64,000 bases of DNA from Thiocystis violascens DSM 198 (GCF_000227745.2 NC_018012.1:124001-188000); one strand, 5' to 3'. Positions 1 to 8,447 are shown, numbered from the stretch's first letter. Made by a program: numbers and translations. Notes: a model not told the origin generated them from the sequence alone.

Positions 1-162
1 GCCAGGCATTCGAAGATAATAAGAGCCATTCTTAATAGAGGGGGTGCCAGCCTGGCATTCTGGCTGGCGGGACGGATGACTCCCCCGCTACGGCGACTGA
101 GATGAGACGGCGGACCGCGTACCCAAGCCTCCGAGCGAGGCGCCGCGCGTTGGGGAATCGAA

Positions 163-726
163 TTGGCTGATCACATCATCAAACAGGCAGGACTGAGGAT
201 GACCGCCCCCCGGGCGAAGATCCTCGATATACTCGCGCGCAGCGGCAAGCGGCATATGAGCGCCGACGAGGTCTATCGGGAACTGCAAGGCGACGACGCG
301 GAGATCGGCCAGGCGACCGTCTACCGTGTCCTCACTCATTTCGTGGAAGCAGGCCTGGTCTCCAGGCAGTCATTCGATGGCGGCCACTGGGTCTTCGAGC
401 TGAATCGCGGGGAACACCACTACCACCTCATCTGCGATCGGTGCGGACGCATTGTCGAGTTCGCCGACGGACTGATCGCCGGGCGCCAGAGCGACATCGC
501 CCGCAAGCACGGCTTCGACATCCGCAATCACTCGCTGGTGGCCTATGGCCTTTGCAGGAACTGCCAGCGGAGCCTGGCGCGCGACGCGGCGCCTTTTGAC
601 GTCCGTCCCGACCCCACGCCTGAACCCGGAGCCCGGCGGATGGCAATCCGCGCGCCCCGCGCGACCGTTGACACGCCGGGCGATCGACCGTTTCTGGATC
701 CTGGGATCAAGACATCTGCCCGGTAA
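163..726 (+). CDS. fur: Fur-family ferric uptake regulator
   Basis: This 187-residue protein is a Fur-type, metal-sensing transcriptional repressor. The N-terminal winged helix (about residues 8-80) includes TAPRAKILDIL and the recognition region ATVYRVLTHF. The metal and dimerisation half carries HHYHLICDRCGRIVEF and a second Cys pair in GLCRNC, as in Fur. The tail after residue 140 is a proline/arginine-rich extension longer than usual for Fur (about 140-150 residues). The start is a TTG at 163 with GGGGA just upstream; no in-frame ATG gives the conserved MADH-type beginning. A Fur-box-like site and a broken flavodoxin lie within 1.3 kb, consistent with an iron-response neighbourhood. Fur is more likely than Zur or PerR, but reading alone does not exclude the latter. 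Confidence 0.88.
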   Translation: MADHIIKQAGLRMTAPRAKILDILARSGKRHMSADEVYRELQGDDAEIGQATVYRVLTHFVEAGLVSRQSFDGGHWVFELNRGEHHYHLICDRCGRIVEFADGLIAGRQSDIARKHGFDIRNHSLVAYGLCRNCQRSLARDAAPFDVRPDPTPEPGARRMAIRAPRATVDTPGDRPFLDPGIKTSAR

Positions 727-908
727 GCAGGGCGGCCGTGCGGTTTCGGCCATCCCGCGCTCTTCGATCCATTTCCAAGCATTTCGTCACCTGCCGATGG
801 AGCGCGGCGCGGCTTCGGGAACTGCCCGGAGGCCGCTGGTGACGATGCTATGGAGCGCCGGGCAGTCCCCCTGAACGCGGCAGCGTTCAGCCCGGACAAG
901 GATCGAGA

Positions 909-1280
909 TCAACCGACGGCGTCGGCTTCCTCCCGCGCCGGAATCCTCGGCCCAATGACGGACAGCATCGCTGGCGCGATCCGCTCGATCCAGGCATCCA
1001 GGCGCGATTCCGTCAGATCGAACTGATTGTCCTCGTCCAGTACCAGACCGCAGAAAAAGCCCTGGCCGCGGTCGGACTTGGATGCATCGAAGTCATACCC
1101 CTCGGTCGGCCAGTCCCCCACCACATGCGCGCCGCGCGCTTCCAACTCCTCGCACAGCAGACCCAGGGCATCCGCGAGTTCATGCGGATAGCCCGATTGA
1201 TCGCCCAGCCCGAACAGCGCGCCCGTTTTGCCCCGGACGCCATCCTTGCTCGTTTCGCTCAGGGCGCAAGGATCCGGCAT
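909..1280 (-). pseudogene. Flavodoxin, C-terminal half only
   Basis: Translation gives the flavodoxin C-terminal half: [13 protein letters not shown], then VVGDWPTEGYDFDASKS and LVLDEDNQFDLTESRLDAW, which form the FMN-binding 90s loop region and last helix of long-chain flavodoxins. The N-terminal half with the phosphate-binding loop (G-x-x-T-G-x-T) is absent, and the residues before GKTGALF do not resemble flavodoxin. An ATG at 1280 could start a short protein, but it could not bind FMN normally. I read it as a deletion remnant. A Fur-box-like sequence about 150 bp upstream fits the original promoter. Confidence 0.75.
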
Positions 1281-1432
1281 CGCGCACACCCGACGGGCAG
1301 ACGCGACGCGCGGATCCGCCGCGCGGGATATTGAAGAAAACGTCGACGTGACCCTTTCCCTGGCGGAAAGGCGCCGCGTGCGGATGCGGCACTGATGAAG
1401 GCTCGGTTGCGGAGGTCAGCGACAGGAAGTAT

Positions 1433-1451
1433 ATTGGTAATCATTCCTATT
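1433..1451. promoter_or_regulatory. Candidate Fur box
   Basis: The sequence contains GGTAATCATT, one mismatch from the GATAATCATT core of the classical Fur box, within a locally AT-rich stretch. It sits between the divergent flavodoxin remnant and the pseudopilin-like gene, 150 bp from each. Flavodoxins are commonly Fur-repressed, so it probably belonged to that gene. The 310-base gap from 1290 to 1602 shows nothing else recognisable. Confidence 0.4.
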
Positions 1452-1602
1452 AGCGGCAGGGCTGGCGCGCGACGGAATGCTGTCCGCGTATCAATCGCGG
1501 AAAATGCCCTTGGACGGTCGCCCACGCCCCTCGTCACGGCCATCTCCGGTGCTCCGCGTCATCGATCACGTCTCAACCGGGCCTCATGAACGGAGTTGCA
1601 GG

Positions 1603-1986
1603 ATGAATCATCTGGGTTTGGGCGTCACGATGCTCATCGGGTCCGTCTCGGCCATATCGCTGGACGTGCCGGAGCAATTTCTGACGATCCTTGAGGAAAC
1701 CCTGCTCGCGGCCCAGCAGGCTGTCACGGCGGGCGATCTGCATTCCATGTCCGTGATGCTGGATGCGGGTTATGTGATGGATCGGCGATTGCCGGACGAG
1801 GCGGGATTCGATGCCTGGCTGAACCGGGCCTTCAAGGAGAACAGCATCAAGGATCTGGCCCTGGACCATTGGGGACATCATTATATCTACCAACTCTCGG
1901 AAAACAAACGCACCTACTCCTTACGCAGCGTCGGCCCGGACGGGATCGCCGGCACGGTGGACGACCTGACGATCCATGGTCCCTGA
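1603..1986 (+). CDS. GspG-like pseudopilin-related exported protein
   Basis: This 127-residue protein has a hydrophobic N-terminus (GLGVTMLIGSVSAISL) and ends with YSLRSVGPDGIAGTVDDL, closely resembling the GxDG..GTxDDI calcium-binding loop near the end of the major type II pseudopilin GspG. The canonical prepilin cleavage site (G followed by F-T-x-x-E) is not visible, so it may be exported by a normal signal rather than assembled as a pseudopilin. The ATG at 1603 is preceded by GGAG and GCAGG; a longer in-frame extension to 1477 looks non-coding. It stands alone here, although secretion-type genes lie at the far end of the window. Function is inferred from the C-terminal loop only. Confidence 0.55.
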   Translation: MNHLGLGVTMLIGSVSAISLDVPEQFLTILEETLLAAQQAVTAGDLHSMSVMLDAGYVMDRRLPDEAGFDAWLNRAFKENSIKDLALDHWGHHYIYQLSENKRTYSLRSVGPDGIAGTVDDLTIHGP

Positions 1987-2215
1987 GCGGCGTCCGGCAT
2001 GACGGATGTCGGTCCCTTTGGCGCGCGGCGCGTGCCGGTCGCCCGCCAAGACCGACGCCTCGGTGCCATTGAGGAAAAGACCCGTCCAGGCCTTCCCGAT
2101 CTGGTCCGCCGCACGACCGGCCATGCCCCGAGCGAGGACGGGACGCCCGCGCTCCCAAGGTGGTCAAGGGCGGCGGACATTCAACTTGAGATGAAGACTA
2201 TTAGAGCAGCTACAC

Positions 2216-2779
2216 ATGAAGAGCACCTACCGTAGGAAATACCTGGTCGACAGCGGCTATCAGCTCACCCAGGCCGGCGTCGTGGTGGCCGCCAACCTCC
2301 TGGTCGCGCTCCTGATGGCGGCGCTCCTGTCCTGGTTCTACCTGTTGGAATGGGATGGCGCGATCGCCTACGATCACAACCGGCGCATTCCCATCTACAT
2401 CCTGACGCTGATCCTGATCGTCATGTTGAGCGCGATGCTCCTGAGTCTGCGGCGCAGCCGCATGGTCGCCGGCATGCTGAAAAAGCTGCATCGGATCCTG
2501 GACGACGCGGGGGCGGGGGTGCTTCCAGAGCGGGAAGTCGACTTCAGACGCTCGGACTATTTCCGCGAATTGGCCGCCCCCCTGAATCGCTGCCTGGAAC
2601 GGTTGAAGGCGCTGGAGTGCGCGGAAGACGCGGCGCTCCTGGCGGCGCTGAGAGGAGTCGTCGCGCGGGGCGAGTCGCGCGGGACGCCCGACGCGCAACT
2701 GCTCGACGAGATCAAGACGATCGTCAGCCGCTTCGACCGCCCTTCCGAGCCGGCCCTGGCGACGCCCGAAGCGTCTTGA
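2216..2779 (+). CDS. Two-helix inner-membrane protein, function unknown
   Basis: This 187-residue protein has a short basic cytoplasmic start (MKSTYRRKYLVDSGYQL), two membrane helices at about 22-45 and 57-77, then a cytoplasmic helical region containing a HAMP-like linker and an acidic/arginine-rich coiled segment. The layout recalls membrane sensors or chemoreceptors stripped of their output domain, but no kinase, cyclase or methylation region follows. It lies 38 bp upstream of the ABC permease on the same strand, so it may be co-transcribed with polysaccharide export. I do not recognise a characterised family. Confidence 0.7.
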   Translation: MKSTYRRKYLVDSGYQLTQAGVVVAANLLVALLMAALLSWFYLLEWDGAIAYDHNRRIPIYILTLILIVMLSAMLLSLRRSRMVAGMLKKLHRILDDAGAGVLPEREVDFRRSDYFRELAAPLNRCLERLKALECAEDAALLAALRGVVARGESRGTPDAQLLDEIKTIVSRFDRPSEPALATPEAS

Positions 2780-2817
2780 CCGCATCCTGCCCCATAACCG
2801 CCAACCAGGTGCCACCC

Positions 2818-3699
2818 ATGCCGCTCCAGATGACCGCCGATCACGACCCGTCGCCCCTGCCGGTGACCCTCTACACCCCCGACAGCCGGCTCCAGCACCC
2901 CGGCCGCCTGCTGCGCGAGATGTTCCGCGATCTCGCCGCCGGGCGCGAACTGGCCTGGCGGCTCGCCGTGCGCGACATCAGCGCCCAATACCGTCAGGCC
3001 GTGTTCGGCCTCCTCTGGGCCTTCATCCTGCCGCTCGCCAACACCCTCACCTGGATCTTCCTCAGCGCCAGCGGCGTCGTCGCCGTCGGCGACACGGCGC
3101 TGCCCTATCCAGTCTACGTCTTCACCGGCGCCATGCTCTGGGCCATCTTCATGGACGCCCTCAACGCCCCGCTGCAACAGACCGCGGCCGCCAAATCCAT
3201 GCTGGCCAAGCTCAACTTCCCGCGCGAGGCCCTGATCGTCTCCGGCATCTACCAGACGCTCTTCAACGCCGGCATCAAGATTGCCCTGCTGCTCCCGGCA
3301 CTGCTCTGGCTCGGCGTCTATCCCGACTGGAGCCTGCTGCTCTTTCCGCTCGGCGTCCTCTCGCTGATCCTGGTCGGCACCGCCGTCGGACTGCTGCTCA
3401 CCCCCGTCGGCATCCTCTACAGCGACATCGGCCGCGGACTGCCGCTGGTCATGCAGTTCCTCATGTACATCACCCCGGTTGTCTTCCCCATGCCCAAGGA
3501 AGGCTTGGCCGCGACCCTCTTCAACCTCAACCCGCTCACCCCGCTCATCGTCACCGCTCGCGACTGGCTCACGGGACTTCCGCCCGAGTTGCTCGGTGCC
3601 TTCGTGACCGTGAACCTGCTCGCCCTCGTTTTGCTGCTCATGGTCTGGGTGGTCTATCGACTCGCCATGCCCATTCTGATTGAGCGCATGAGTGCCTGA
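2818..3699 (+). CDS. wzm: ABC-2 polysaccharide exporter permease (Wzm type)
   Basis: This 293-residue inner-membrane protein matches the Wzm/TagG/KpsM family. After an N-terminal cytoplasmic region ending LAVRDISAQYRQAVFGLLW (a conserved family signature), about six hydrophobic segments follow, including MQFLMYITPVVFPMP and the typical NPLTPLIVTARDWL loop. With an ATPase it moves undecaprenyl-linked O-antigen or capsule across the inner membrane. The ATG at 2818 gives the normal family length; an open frame continues upstream to 2350 but overlaps the previous gene. Its ATPase partner is normally directly adjacent, but here starts 1.6 kb downstream after an inserted segment. Confidence 0.9.
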   Translation: MPLQMTADHDPSPLPVTLYTPDSRLQHPGRLLREMFRDLAAGRELAWRLAVRDISAQYRQAVFGLLWAFILPLANTLTWIFLSASGVVAVGDTALPYPVYVFTGAMLWAIFMDALNAPLQQTAAAKSMLAKLNFPREALIVSGIYQTLFNAGIKIALLLPALLWLGVYPDWSLLLFPLGVLSLILVGTAVGLLLTPVGILYSDIGRGLPLVMQFLMYITPVVFPMPKEGLAATLFNLNPLTPLIVTARDWLTGLPPELLGAFVTVNLLALVLLLMVWVVYRLAMPILIERMSA

Positions 3700-3999
3700 T
3701 TGAACATCGAAGAGGCGCAGCAGATGCAGTACGTCACCACCGCCGAGCGGATCGGCATCAAAAAAGGCATTCAGCAGGGCATCGAGCAGGGCATTGAGCA
3801 GGGCATTGAGCAGGGCATTGAGCAGGGCATCCCGCGCGGAGAGTCACGCCTGCTGCGGCGTCAGTTAGCGCGCCGCTTTGGCCCGCTGCCGGAGTGGGTC
3901 GAGGCGCGTCTGACGCAGGCGAGCACATCGGAACTGGAGACCTGGGGCGAGCGTTTGCTCGACGCCGCGACCCTCGATGCGGTCTTCCGCGCCGGATGA
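3700..3999 (+). pseudogene. C-terminal remnant of Rpn/DUF4351-type nuclease
   Basis: The translation starts directly after the permease stop with IEEAQQMQYVTTAERIGIKKG, runs through five IEQG-type repeats and ends with LLRRQLARRFGPLPEWVEARL and WGERLLDA. This is the C-terminal DUF4351-like tail of Rpn-family recombination-promoting nucleases (PD-(D/E)XK superfamily). The catalytic N-terminal domain is missing, so I read it as a fragment left by insertion or deletion between wzm and wzt. Confidence 0.65.
3766..3825 (+). repeat. 12-bp coding tandem repeat (IEQG)
   Basis: Five successive 12-bp units of the form GGCATTGAGCAG, the first two each with a base difference, encode repeated G-I-E/Q-Q. 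Such tracts are typical of the linker in Rpn-type proteins and expand by replication slippage. Confidence 0.85.
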
Positions 4000-4020
4000 T
4001 TGCTCCCCTGCGCGACAGCA

Positions 4021-4085
4021 CGGCCATTCCGCGAAGCCGTTCGTGGTTCGAGGGCCTCACCACGAACGGCTTCGCGGAATGGCCG
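4021..4085. repeat. Long perfect palindrome, CCGTTCGTGGT family
   Basis: There are 27-bp perfect inverted arms around an 11-bp loop (TCGAGGGCCTC). The inner arm is AAGCCGTTCGTGGT, shared with copies elsewhere in the window. The outer 13 bp (CGGCCATTCCGCG) are specific to this site yet still fully complementary to the other arm. It lies after the Rpn fragment and could act as a strong transcription barrier. Confidence 0.9.
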
Positions 4086-4161
4086 TGTAGGTACGCATCG
4101 CGCACCTTTCACCTAAAACGTTAACCGCCTCGCCTCGCCTTGCCACTGCGCCAACCCGCAA

Positions 4162-4180
4162 GTATGATGTTTTGTCATAC
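4162..4180. promoter_or_regulatory. Inverted-repeat operator upstream of the antitoxin
   Basis: GTATGA and TCATAC form an inverted repeat separated by seven bases, ending 17 bp before the antitoxin ATG. Ribbon-helix-helix antitoxins repress their own operons through such short palindromes. AAGAGGG between operator and start serves as the ribosome-binding site. Confidence 0.55.
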
Positions 4181-4197
4181 CAAAGAGGGTCGCTGTC

Positions 4198-4440
4198 ATG
4201 AGTCAGAGGAAGGTCGCAATAACCATTGAGGATGGTGTTCTTGCCAAAGTCGATGCCCTGGTCAGACGCAAGGTATTTAGCAATCGTAGCCGCGCCATCC
4301 AAGAGGCTGTTCTCGAAAAGCTGGAGCGGCTTGAGCGGAACCGCCTCGCGGAGGAGTGTGCCAAACTGGATCCTGCCTTTGAGAGGGCCATGGCTGACGA
4401 AGGATTGTCTCAGGAGCTGGACGCATGGCCAAAATATTGA
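4198..4440 (+). CDS. Ribbon-helix-helix antitoxin (MazE/CopG type)
   Basis: This 80-residue protein begins with a ribbon-helix-helix fold: the beta strand [18 protein letters not shown], then the turn and helix [15 protein letters not shown]. An acidic, helical C-terminus follows that would wrap the toxin. The gene overlaps the next one by 16 bp, so the pair is translationally coupled. It should bind the inverted repeat at 4162-4180 and neutralise the downstream MazF-like RNase. Confidence 0.85.
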   Translation: MSQRKVAITIEDGVLAKVDALVRRKVFSNRSRAIQEAVLEKLERLERNRLAEECAKLDPAFERAMADEGLSQELDAWPKY

Positions 4441-4763
4441 GAGGCGAGATTCGCTGGGCTGATCTCAATCCGACCATTGGGCGCGAGCAATCCGGTGAGC
4501 GGCCGGTTCTCATTCTGAGCCAAGACATTTTCAATGAGCGCTCTGGCACAGTCATGGCAATGGCGCTGACTAGCCAAGAGCAGCGCGCAGGCTTCCCGTT
4601 GACACACGAGATTCTTGCTTCCAGGCCGCCAAAGCGGTCGTGGGCCAAGATCAGTCAGATTCGGACACTATCGACTGAGCGCATCGGAAAGAAAATTGAT
4701 CGCCTCAGTCCAGACGAGCTTGCCCATGTCATCGAAGGGCTGAATGAGATTATCGGTGGTTAA
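4425..4763 (+). CDS. MazF/PemK-type mRNA interferase toxin
   Basis: This 112-residue protein has the PemK/MazF core: [27 protein letters not shown] is the conserved first strand and loop region (read in two parts, [10 protein letters not shown] and [13 protein letters not shown]), and later [18 protein letters not shown] is the family signature around the catalytic face. MazF-type toxins cut single-stranded mRNA. It overlaps the antitoxin and forms a complete-looking two-gene module between wzm and wzt. Length and motifs are intact, so activity is plausible. Confidence 0.88.
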   Translation: MAKILRGEIRWADLNPTIGREQSGERPVLILSQDIFNERSGTVMAMALTSQEQRAGFPLTHEILASRPPKRSWAKISQIRTLSTERIGKKIDRLSPDELAHVIEGLNEIIGG

Positions 4764-4787
4764 CGGCGTTAGCCGGGTAGCCGGGTA

Positions 4788-4928
4788 GGGTACGCATCGC
4801 GTACCTGACGCCCTTGCAAACGGCACGGACGCTGCCTGGATCAACGGATCGTTTGATTCAACCGCGGCGCTTCTTCATGGAACGCGGCGGTTTTGCGGCC
4901 TTGGCGGAACGGTACGCGATGCGTACCC
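4788..4928. repeat. REPIN-like element, copy A
   Basis: The element is bounded by perfect 18-bp terminal inverted repeats (GGGTACGCATCGCGTACC and its complement), and each terminus is itself a hairpin (GGTACGC, 3-base loop, GCGTACC). The interior matches the copy at 18365-18506 almost base for base. A variant single terminus occurs at about 4091-4107. It contains no gene. The 370 bases from here to wzt hold no convincing ORF; near the end are repeated TCCTTCACCT units. Confidence 0.85.
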
Positions 4929-5295
4929 GACGAAGCTGGCGCCGGCCATCGAACGCGCCATCGCGCGCAATCGCACGCGGATATGTGCGCCGTCACCGTG
5001 ACGCTCCCGCCTGGAAATTCCCTCGTACCGCGCCAGCGCCGCCTGGCGGCGAGATAAGCCTTCACTTTGCAGATAAGATCCATTATCATCCGCAACCGGT
5101 GATGTGCAGCGATCCTCTCGCCCCCATCCCGCCGGTCGAGCCGCGCCCCTGCAACGGCGCGCTCGACCGGACGCGATGGGGCAGCGTCTATTCCGAGCGC
5201 CCATCACCGACAGCGGCCGCGCGGGATCGGGAAGACGGCACGTCGGACACAGCCGCGCCTTCACCCTTAATCCTTCACCTTTGATCCTTCACCTG

Positions 5296-6519
5296 ATGCC
5301 CGAAACCCTCATCACCGTCGACAACGTCTCTAAGAAATTCTGCCGCAGCCTCAAGAAATCGCTGTGGTACGGCATGCAGGATCTCGGTAACGAACTGCGC
5401 GGACGGCGTCACGGCGGCGATGGCGAACTGCGTCCCGACGAATTCTGGGCGGTCAAGGATGTCAGCTTCGAGCTGAAGCGGGGGGAGTGTCTGGGGCTGA
5501 TCGGGCGAAATGGGGCGGGCAAGACAACGCTGTTGCGGATGCTCAATGGGCTGATCAAGCCGGACCGGGGGCGGATCGAGATGCGTGGGCGGGTGGGTGC
5601 TTTGATTGCGTTGGGGGCAGGGTTTAATCCGGTGTTGACGGGGCGGGAGAACCTCTATGTAAATGCGTCCATTCTCGGTTTCAGCAAACAGGAAATTGAT
5701 GCCAGGTTTGACGATATCGTCGAGTTTGCTGGCATTGAAGAATTTATTGACACACCAGTACAAAATTATTCTAGCGGGATGGCTGTCCGCCTTGGTTTTT
5801 CCGTTGCCGCTCATCTGAACCCAGATATTCTCATCGTCGATGAAGTGTTGGCGGTTGGAGATGTTGGGTTTCGGATGCGCTGCTTTGAACATATGCTTCA
5901 GTTGAAAAAAAAGGGGGTTGTTATCGTCTTTGTTACTCATAGCATGATAGAGCTTCCACGTATCTGCGAAAGGGCGATCGTTGTTACAGGTGGGCAAATA
6001 GTATTTGAAGGTCTAGTAGAAGTTGCGATTGGCATCTATGAGAAAGATGTACTAGAAGCATCATGTGAAAAGCCGCATTCTGAATCTCCCGCATGGATTG
6101 AATCCGCATCATTAATTGATGAGTCCGGCCGTCCTAAATGCAGTTTTCATACAGGAGAAAACATCGTTATCGATATCCGTCTCAGAAGCCGAATATTTGT
6201 AGAAAATGCTCGGCTCATCGTTCACATTAATTCAGCGACTACCGGAATACTAGGATCTTTTTCCTCTTATCATAAGGGGCTTCCAATTAAAGTTGATAAC
6301 TCTGGAACTCAAATTATTTTAACGATTAGATCTATTCCGCTGTTGATAGGAGGTTATAGTTTTAATTTCAGTCTTTATGGTCCTGGTGTATCTGACTACT
6401 GGCATCAACAAATTAATGTCGCCCGTTTCCATATAGACGCCCCTCCAATCGATACGCTTGGATATGGATTGTGTCATTCAATTGCATTTGATCATGAATG
6501 GTCGAGCGGAATTGGCTGA
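5296..6519 (+). CDS. wzt: ABC polysaccharide exporter ATPase with carbohydrate-binding tail (Wzt type)
   Basis: This 407-residue protein has an N-terminal ABC ATPase (about 1-245): Walker A GRNGAGKTT, signature YSSGMAVRLGF, Walker B ILIVDEVLAVGD and switch His in VTHS. The remaining 160 residues resemble the Wzt C-terminal domain that recognises the capped O-polysaccharide. It powers export with the upstream permease. The ATG at 5296 matches the family start; upstream frame is spurious. Codon use changes abruptly from GC-rich to AT-rich at about 5650, within the nucleotide-binding domain, which suggests a recombination junction that swapped the glycan-specific end with the following cassette. 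Confidence 0.9.
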   Translation: MPETLITVDNVSKKFCRSLKKSLWYGMQDLGNELRGRRHGGDGELRPDEFWAVKDVSFELKRGECLGLIGRNGAGKTTLLRMLNGLIKPDRGRIEMRGRVGALIALGAGFNPVLTGRENLYVNASILGFSKQEIDARFDDIVEFAGIEEFIDTPVQNYSSGMAVRLGFSVAAHLNPDILIVDEVLAVGDVGFRMRCFEHMLQLKKKGVVIVFVTHSMIELPRICERAIVVTGGQIVFEGLVEVAIGIYEKDVLEASCEKPHSESPAWIESASLIDESGRPKCSFHTGENIVIDIRLRSRIFVENARLIVHINSATTGILGSFSSYHKGLPIKVDNSGTQIILTIRSIPLLIGGYSFNFSLYGPGVSDYWHQQINVARFHIDAPPIDTLGYGLCHSIAFDHEWSSGIG

Positions 6520-6564
6520 GCAGGCAAAGAACATATATGTTAATAGCTGGCCAGGATTAGCAAA

Positions 6565-7215
6565 GTGAAATTTCATAGAAGCGCAAGGCGCTTTATCAAT
6601 TCTTTTGGTTACTACCGAGTTTCACCGGACAACTTAATAGAGTTGATTTGTAGTCAACTCAAATATAAATATTCAGAAGATACAGAGTTATTCAATGATT
6701 CTGGGCCTGGCCGTTTGGCATTTCCTGATTTGATTCCTTGTGATGCTGTAGGTATCGAGCTTGGTGTAGCCGAAGGGTATTTTTCAGATGCCATACTTGC
6801 ATCTCAAAAAGTTGTAAGACTTTATTCAGTCGATTGCTGGGCGGACCATCATGATAGTGCTGAATATATTCGCGCTGTTGCAAGGCTTTCAAAATACGGT
6901 ACTCGCAGTGTTGTGATGCGTTCATTTTTTGATGACGCTCTTCCTTTATTTTCCGACGGTTTCTTTGATTTTATTTATATTGATGCTTATGCCCATACTG
7001 GGCAGCAAGATGGCGATATATTAAATAAGTGGTACCCAAAAATTAAAGATGGCGGGATCTTTTCTGGCCATGATTATGATTCGCAGGAATGGCCAAAAAC
7101 AGTAGAAGTTGTTGATCGATTTGCTCGCGCAACTGGCAATACCATATTGCTATTACCAGGTGTTAATTCATGTAATCCAGAAGACAAATATCCAAGCTGG
7201 TATTTTGTTAAATAG
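6565..7215 (+). CDS. SAM-dependent methyltransferase
   Basis: This 216-residue protein has class I methyltransferase motifs: GIELGVAEGYFS (motif I, SAM binding), DFIYIDAYAHTGQQ (motif II/III region) and GGIFSGHDYD (motif post-III). It resembles the Methyltransf_24-like enzymes found in O-antigen loci, where they methylate sugars or cap chains. The start is a GTG at 6565. The gene is AT-rich, like the next several genes, and 11 bp separate it from the following ORF. Its acceptor cannot be inferred. Confidence 0.75.
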   Translation: MKFHRSARRFINSFGYYRVSPDNLIELICSQLKYKYSEDTELFNDSGPGRLAFPDLIPCDAVGIELGVAEGYFSDAILASQKVVRLYSVDCWADHHDSAEYIRAVARLSKYGTRSVVMRSFFDDALPLFSDGFFDFIYIDAYAHTGQQDGDILNKWYPKIKDGGIFSGHDYDSQEWPKTVEVVDRFARATGNTILLLPGVNSCNPEDKYPSWYFVK

Positions 7216-7226
7216 CTTATTTTTCC

Positions 7227-8447
7227 ATGAATAAAATGAATATTTCTGTTATCGGCACACAAAGTCATGAGGGTATAATCTGTGGAGATGCTTTTAATAT
7301 TATAGGTACGGATCCCGTTTATTATTACCCGGGATCGCTTGAACAACTTTCAAGCGATAGGCCAGATGCAGTCATCCTTTCTAGAGAGTGGAATCCTGAT
7401 ATACGATTAGCCGCTGCGGAACTCAGGCGACAAAATATACCTATTATCTATGTTATGGATGGTGTTATCGAATGGTCATACATTTGGAATAATCAAAGTT
7501 TTGTTTTGCCTCACGGGACGGTATTGCAACCTTTAATAGCGAACTATCTGTGCGTTATAGGCAGGCATCCAGCGAGAATACTCGCTTCACTTGGGCTTGC
7601 TGATCGAATCAATATTGTTGGGCTCCCGCGACTGGATGGCATAGATCGCTACAGATGCCAGATCGCAGGAAATAAACCAAAAATAGTCATTGCAACTGCA
7701 AAAACCTACTCTCACAATCTGGAGCATAAGCTGGCGGTAAAAAGAGCGGTAATGGACTTGAAGTTGTTTTTTGATGAAAATCAATGGATGGAATCTGTGT
7801 GGCGTATTTCACATGAGTTAGCTGACGAACTCGGAATTTGTCCTCAAACGGAAGGGAGTATGGTAGACGTATTAAGGGACGCCGCTGGATTATTGTCTTT
7901 CACATCAACTTCGCTTTTGGAGGCGATGTTGTTAGGGTTGCCAACCGCACAAGTCGATTATCGTTCAGTACCAATCTATGTGCAGACAGCTTGGGAAATA
8001 CGATGCGCTGATCATATTGAATCCGTTATACAAGAGCTTCTATACCCTCCGGATCACAAGCTGGCATATCAGGCTCATTGTCTTGAGGACGAACTTGAAT
8101 TCGGCTCTGCTTCTCAAAGACTTGCGGATGTTATATTAAGGGCAGTTATGGAAAAAAAGAACATGAATTCACCTGCACCGATGCGCGATCCCTGTGGTCA
8201 ACTTGATTATAGACTCTATCATTCGCAACTAAGTGCGTTCGCCATGTCTCCTAAATCATTATTACAATATGAGCTAGATGCTTCACACAAAGCATTGCTC
8301 GAAACGCGAATTAAACTGGAAGAAACACGGCACATGCTAGAAGATCATCAGCAGAAACTGCGCAGGATCATTTCGCATATTGTTTTAGGCCCTATTGTTC
8401 GCATTTGGGCTCGGATAATTAATCCTAATCTTTTTGTTCACAAATAA
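7227..8447 (+). CDS. Putative glycosyltransferase-like protein of the polysaccharide cassette
   Basis: This 406-residue protein is not confidently assigned. It has no N-terminal signal; the first 110 residues alternate strands and helices, and the middle contains LLSFTSTSLLEAMLLGLPTAQVDY, which is like the nucleotide-binding C-terminal half of GT-B enzymes (a serine-rich strand followed by a helix and conserved G-L-P). The C-terminal 80 residues form a coiled coil (LDASHKALLETRIKLEE) ending in a hydrophobic helix, suggesting membrane association or oligomerisation. AT-rich codon use and position between a methyltransferase and a GT4 enzyme place it in the same imported cassette. Confidence 0.5.
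   Translation: MNKMNISVIGTQSHEGIICGDAFNIIGTDPVYYYPGSLEQLSSDRPDAVILSREWNPDIRLAAAELRRQNIPIIYVMDGVIEWSYIWNNQSFVLPHGTVLQPLIANYLCVIGRHPARILASLGLADRINIVGLPRLDGIDRYRCQIAGNKPKIVIATAKTYSHNLEHKLAVKRAVMDLKLFFDENQWMESVWRISHELADELGICPQTEGSMVDVLRDAAGLLSFTSTSLLEAMLLGLPTAQVDYRSVPIYVQTAWEIRCADHIESVIQELLYPPDHKLAYQAHCLEDELEFGSASQRLADVILRAVMEKKNMNSPAPMRDPCGQLDYRLYHSQLSAFAMSPKSLLQYELDASHKALLETRIKLEETRHMLEDHQQKLRRIISHIVLGPIVRIWARIINPNLFVHK

Noticed and set aside
3766-3825. Possible CRISPR or regulatory repeat array
   Set aside because: The 12-bp units are contiguous without spacers and encode IEQG in frame with an Rpn tail, so it is a coding microsatellite. No CRISPR-like spaced repeats were seen anywhere in the window.
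4755-4780. Integron attC-like GGCGTTAGCC after the MazF-like gene
   Set aside because: Only a short core-like match; no pairing partner or extended fold could be identified next to it.
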